DNA of 64,000 nucleotides from NCBI RefSeq assembly GCF_025643255.1, contig NZ_CP087112.1, positions 3,348,001 to 3,412,000 of the forward strand. Direction: 5' to 3'. Below, in pieces: positions 61,963 to 64,000 of this stretch (positions are counted from its first letter, which is position 1; each line of letters opens with the position of its first letter). The position numbers were made by a program, and so were the translations under genes. Below the pieces are notes generated by a model. The model saw only the letters and a program-made list of their open reading frames with translations, was not told where the DNA came from and searched no databases. The stretch is from Halomonas sp. 7T. GTDB taxonomy: Bacteria > Pseudomonadota > Gammaproteobacteria > Pseudomonadales > Halomonadaceae.

Positions 61963-62373
61963 ATGAAAACCTTATCTGCACTGGTTACCGGTATCGTCTT
62001 CAGCGGCGTTGCGGCCATGGTACAGGCAGGCGATAACCCGCTTAGCGTTCATGTTCTTAACATTCAGAGTGGTTTGCCATCGCCTGGCGTTGAAGTGGAA
62101 CTTGAGCGCCGTACCGATGCTGGCTGGGAATCCTTAGCGACGGCCACCACGGATGAGGCAGGCCGTGTTTCTGCCCTTTATCCGGCTGATGAAGATTTCC
62201 TGGCGGGTGTCTACCGCGTGACCTTCGAAACCGGCGACTGGTTTGAAGAGCGCGAGATAGCCACGTTCTTCCCGGATGTTCCTGTGCCTTTCCTAGTGGA
62301 AGACACCGAACAGCACTACCACATTCCGCTGCTGTTAAGCCCTTATGGCTATTCCACTTACCGCGGCAACTGA
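61963..62373 (+). CDS. hiuH: periplasmic 5-hydroxyisourate hydrolase / transthyretin-like protein (HiuH)
   Basis: Protein of 136 residues with a signal peptide (about 1-21, VFSGVAAMVQA). The mature part is the HIUase fold with LSVHVLNIQSGLPSPGVEVE, the catalytic His/Arg region and EQHYHIPLLLSPYGYSTYRG. The C-terminal signature is YRGN where most family members have YRGS. E. coli HiuH (YedX) is also periplasmic and lies beside HprSR, the same order as here. AUG 61963 is chosen for its signal peptide; the ribosome site (ATAGG) is weak. Substrate in vivo may not be hydroxyisourate. Confidence 0.9.
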   Translation: MKTLSALVTGIVFSGVAAMVQAGDNPLSVHVLNIQSGLPSPGVEVELERRTDAGWESLATATTDEAGRVSALYPADEDFLAGVYRVTFETGDWFEEREIATFFPDVPVPFLVEDTEQHYHIPLLLSPYGYSTYRGN

Positions 62374-62438
62374 TTCCGCTGCGTAGCCTTATTAGCGTCT
62401 ATCCCGGTTAACATTTTATAAGTTTGAGGTTATACATC

Positions 62439-62615
62439 ATGAAAGTTTTCAATATCGCAGCCGCTATTGCGTTAGCCCTCTTCTCTAGCATAGCGCTCGC
62501 TGAAAGAGGTTCTGGTGAGGGTAATAAAATTGCCTATCCTGACTCGTCGTTACAGCAGCAAGTTAGCGATGCCGAGCACTTCACACCGGCTGAGCTACAG
62601 ACGCGGAATCCGTAA
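62439..62615 (+). CDS. small secreted protein, 58 residues
   Basis: The protein has a signal peptide (NIAAAIALALFSSIALA, about 4-20) and a mature peptide of about 38 polar residues beginning ERGSGEGNKIAYP. GAGG precedes ATG 62439. I do not recognise the family, though small secreted proteins near copper or oxidative-stress regulators are common. It follows hiuH by 65 bp and may share its transcript. A hairpin lies 32 bp after the stop. Confidence 0.6.
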   Translation: MKVFNIAAAIALALFSSIALAERGSGEGNKIAYPDSSLQQQVSDAEHFTPAELQTRNP

Positions 62616-62646
62616 TAAAGTATGCAGTGCTAATATGCTTAAATAA

Positions 62647-62678
62647 AACAGGGCGGGCCAGCAATGGTTCGCCCTGTT
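62647..62678 (-). terminator. hairpin with U-run on the minus strand
   Basis: AACAGGGCG and CGCCCTGTT form a 9-bp stem. On the minus strand it is followed by TTTATTT, so it should end the leftward AmiS/UreI transcript; on the plus strand it may also stop the hiuH unit. Confidence 0.68.
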
Positions 62679-62762
62679 GGTGTGATTAAAGAAAAACGTA
62701 CAGTATCGTCGTTATGCTATGTATCAGGTTTTAGTATTGCCGCCATTGTTTACTGCGTCGTT

Positions 62763-63281
62763 TTACGTGCTAATCACCCCGAGCAAGATCATCACACCTG
62801 GTATCCAGCCGGTAAAGATGGCGCAAAAAATGGTATAGGTCGCGACAGGGCGTTGAATGGGCTTCGCCAGCGCTAGCAGATAAAAGAAGCTGAGCCATAA
62901 AAGCGACCATGCAAACCAATTCACGGTATTCCACAGCTTGAAACTGGTCGCGTAGCTGGAGATGGAGTGCACGCCAATCACTGCGGCGGTAATGCTGACA
63001 AAGAGGCAGAACCAGCCTAGCCCTCTTCCATCAGATTTTAGCCACTGATTGGCACCTACCCATAGGTACGTAATTGAAAACAGCAGTGTAAAAGCCCCTG
63101 CACTAATCTCAATCGTGTTGCTGGGGTCTTTGAAGATTAAGTGCGTGGCGATAATAAAGCTGAGCAACCCTACCAGTACGTTGATGATGGAGACTTCGTG
63201 GTTGCTTATTTTTCCCAGGAGCCAAATACCATTTATAAACAAAACAGCACCCACATATAGCAATGTAAGACCCAGGATCAT
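62763..63281 (-). CDS. AmiS/UreI-family small-solute channel
   Basis: Membrane protein of 172 residues with six or so transmembrane helices (LGLTLLYVGAVLFINGIWLL at the start, then INVLVGLLSFIIATHLIF and SAGAFTLLFSITYLWVGANQ). The family conducts urea or short amides and includes the acid-gated UreI channel of Helicobacter. AmiS/UreI landmarks LYVGAVLFINGIWLLG and TYLWVGANQW are present. No urease or amidase gene is near. GGAGC lies eight bases before ATG 63281. Confidence 0.85.
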   Translation of the reverse strand: MILGLTLLYVGAVLFINGIWLLGKISNHEVSIINVLVGLLSFIIATHLIFKDPSNTIEISAGAFTLLFSITYLWVGANQWLKSDGRGLGWFCLFVSITAAVIGVHSISSYATSFKLWNTVNWFAWSLLWLSFFYLLALAKPIQRPVATYTIFCAIFTGWIPGVMILLGVIST

Positions 63282-63313
63282 GCTGACTTGCTCCAGATGT
63301 TTAGTTTTAACGA

Positions 63314-63337
63314 AGCCACGTGATCGCTCACGTGGCT
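63314..63337 (-). terminator. hairpin after the chemoreceptor gene
   Basis: AGCCACGTGA and TCACGTGGCT form a perfect 10-bp stem around TCGC, about 40 bp after the chemoreceptor stop. The following minus-strand bases (TCGTTAAAAC) give only a weak U-run. Confidence 0.55.
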
Positions 63338-63375
63338 CTATCGGTGTGCTGTTAGCACGTCGTTGATGAGGTTGG

Positions 63376-64000
63376 TTAATGAGATTGGTGAGAGGGTATG
63401 GCTAGCGGCGTTGCTGAGAGCAGCGCTGTTTTTTCACTCAGCTTAAACCGGGCGACGATAGAGGTGAGGCGTTCGGCCTCGTGCTGCAGATCGACGGCCG
63501 CCGTGCTGGCCTGTTCGACCATCGCCGCATTTTGCTGCGTGGTTTGCTCCATATCGTTAGCGGCGATATTCACTTCTCGAATACCCGCGCGTTGCTCTTC
63601 GGTGGCGACCGATATCTCGTCCATTAATGTGGTGACCTGCGTGACGGACGCCATGATTTGTGCCATGGTTTCACCCGCTTTATCCGCTTGTTGCGTGCCT
63701 GCTTCTACCATATCTACCGATGTTTCAATCAGTTTACGAATATCTGTTGAGGCGCTCGCACTGCGGGTCGCTAGCTGACGTACTTCGCTGGCGACGACGG
63801 CAAAACCGCGACCATGCTCACCGGCGCGAGCCGCTTCGACGGACGCATTGAGCGCCAGAATATTGGTCTGGAAAGCAATCGAGTCAATCAGCTTGATGAT
63901 GTCGGTGATTTTCTGCGAGCTTTCGCGGATGTTGTGCATGTGGCTGATGACCTCATTGACCACGCTACCGCCTTGCTCCGCGCTATGGGCGGCATCACGA
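63376..64000 (-). CDS. methyl-accepting chemotaxis protein, C-terminal signalling part only
   Basis: The frame is open from the window edge and encodes 207 residues of a chemoreceptor. The signalling tip is clear: [43 protein letters not shown] (in parts), with the methylation-helix pattern [23 protein letters not shown] after it. The ligand-binding and membrane segments lie outside the window. The C-terminal tail ([10 protein letters not shown]) has no NWETF-type CheR site. It controls swimming by way of CheA/CheW, fitting the flagellin genes in the window. Confidence 0.93.
   Translation of the reverse strand, partial: RDAAHSAEQGGSVVNEVISHMHNIRESSQKITDIIKLIDSIAFQTNILALNASVEAARAGEHGRGFAVVASEVRQLATRSASASTDIRKLIETSVDMVEAGTQQADKAGETMAQIMASVTQVTTLMDEISVATEEQRAGIREVNIAANDMEQTTQQNAAMVEQASTAAVDLQHEAERLTSIVARFKLSEKTALLSATPLAIPSHQSH

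Noticed and set aside
1..64000. CRISPR arrays, tRNA or rRNA genes, prophage or conjugation genes
   Set aside because: No regularly spaced repeats, cloverleaf-like sequences, rRNA stretches or phage structural genes were seen on either strand.

Overview
This window looks like chromosomal DNA of a moderately GC-rich, flagellated, aerobic gammaproteobacterium. A member of the Halomonadaceae is my best guess, from gene content and general protein feel only; no rRNA or taxonomic marker gene is present. I saw no tRNA, rRNA or CRISPR array.

Layout. (1) 1-8.3 kb: a phenylacetate degradation block. paaFGHI and a truncated paaJ run leftward, paaN and paaY run rightward, and paaX, the phenylacetyl-CoA-responsive repressor, faces them. 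The paaF/paaN divergent promoter holds a perfect FNR-type box and PaaX-like motifs. (2) 8.4-14.8 kb: mercaptopyruvate sulfurtransferase, two secreted proteins (one a Sel1-repeat lipoprotein), a decayed copy of an AAA-ATPase/nuclease gene whose intact paralogue lies at 48.5-50 kb, a flavin amine oxidase and a LysR regulator. (3) 14.9-18.8 kb: dabB-dabA, the DAB inorganic-carbon pump, divergent from the LysR gene. (4) 19.1-24 kb: an FNR/Anr regulator with the full cysteine set, two small lipoproteins and a PAS-GGDEF-EAL protein. (5) 24.3-34.6 kb: a sulfide/persulfide block with peroxiredoxin, persulfide dioxygenase, DUF442 sulfur transferase, SulP transporter, pyridine nucleotide-disulfide reductase, AhpD-like protein, CIO-type bd oxidase, a small membrane protein and a Tat-exported sulfide:quinone reductase. 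(6) 34.8-48.4 kb: flagellin and glycosylation. An IS110-family element sits in a REP-like repeat. It is followed by a sigma-28 promoter and flagellin, a three-module glycosyltransferase gene with a GC break, an IS3-type element, rmlB-rmlA-aminotransferase-acetyltransferase for a dTDP-4-acetamido-4,6-dideoxyhexose, and two small helical proteins. (7) 48.4-58.7 kb: the AAA/PD-(D/E)XK protein, an ATP-grasp enzyme, an NYN protein, OvoA, and an ADP-ribosylglycohydrolase-like protein with an M1-like peptidase. (8) 58.8-64 kb: a CusS/CusR-HprS/HprR-like two-component system with a palindromic operator, divergent from a GlcG/HbpS-like protein and periplasmic HiuH, then an AmiS/UreI channel and the C-terminal part of a chemoreceptor.

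How the parts fit. The paa block supplies aerobic aromatic catabolism and may be tied to oxygen supply by FNR. The sulfide block would oxidise sulfide to persulfide (SQR), persulfide to sulfite (PDO) and move the oxyanions (SulP), while the CIO oxidase keeps respiration going. The flagellar island couples sugar-nucleotide synthesis to a fused transferase beside flagellin. The HprSR-like system probably controls a periplasmic stress set.

Mobile elements mark the flagellar island: a complete IS110 element, a complete IS3-type element, an IS3 orfA scrap near 8.5 kb and four REP-like copies.
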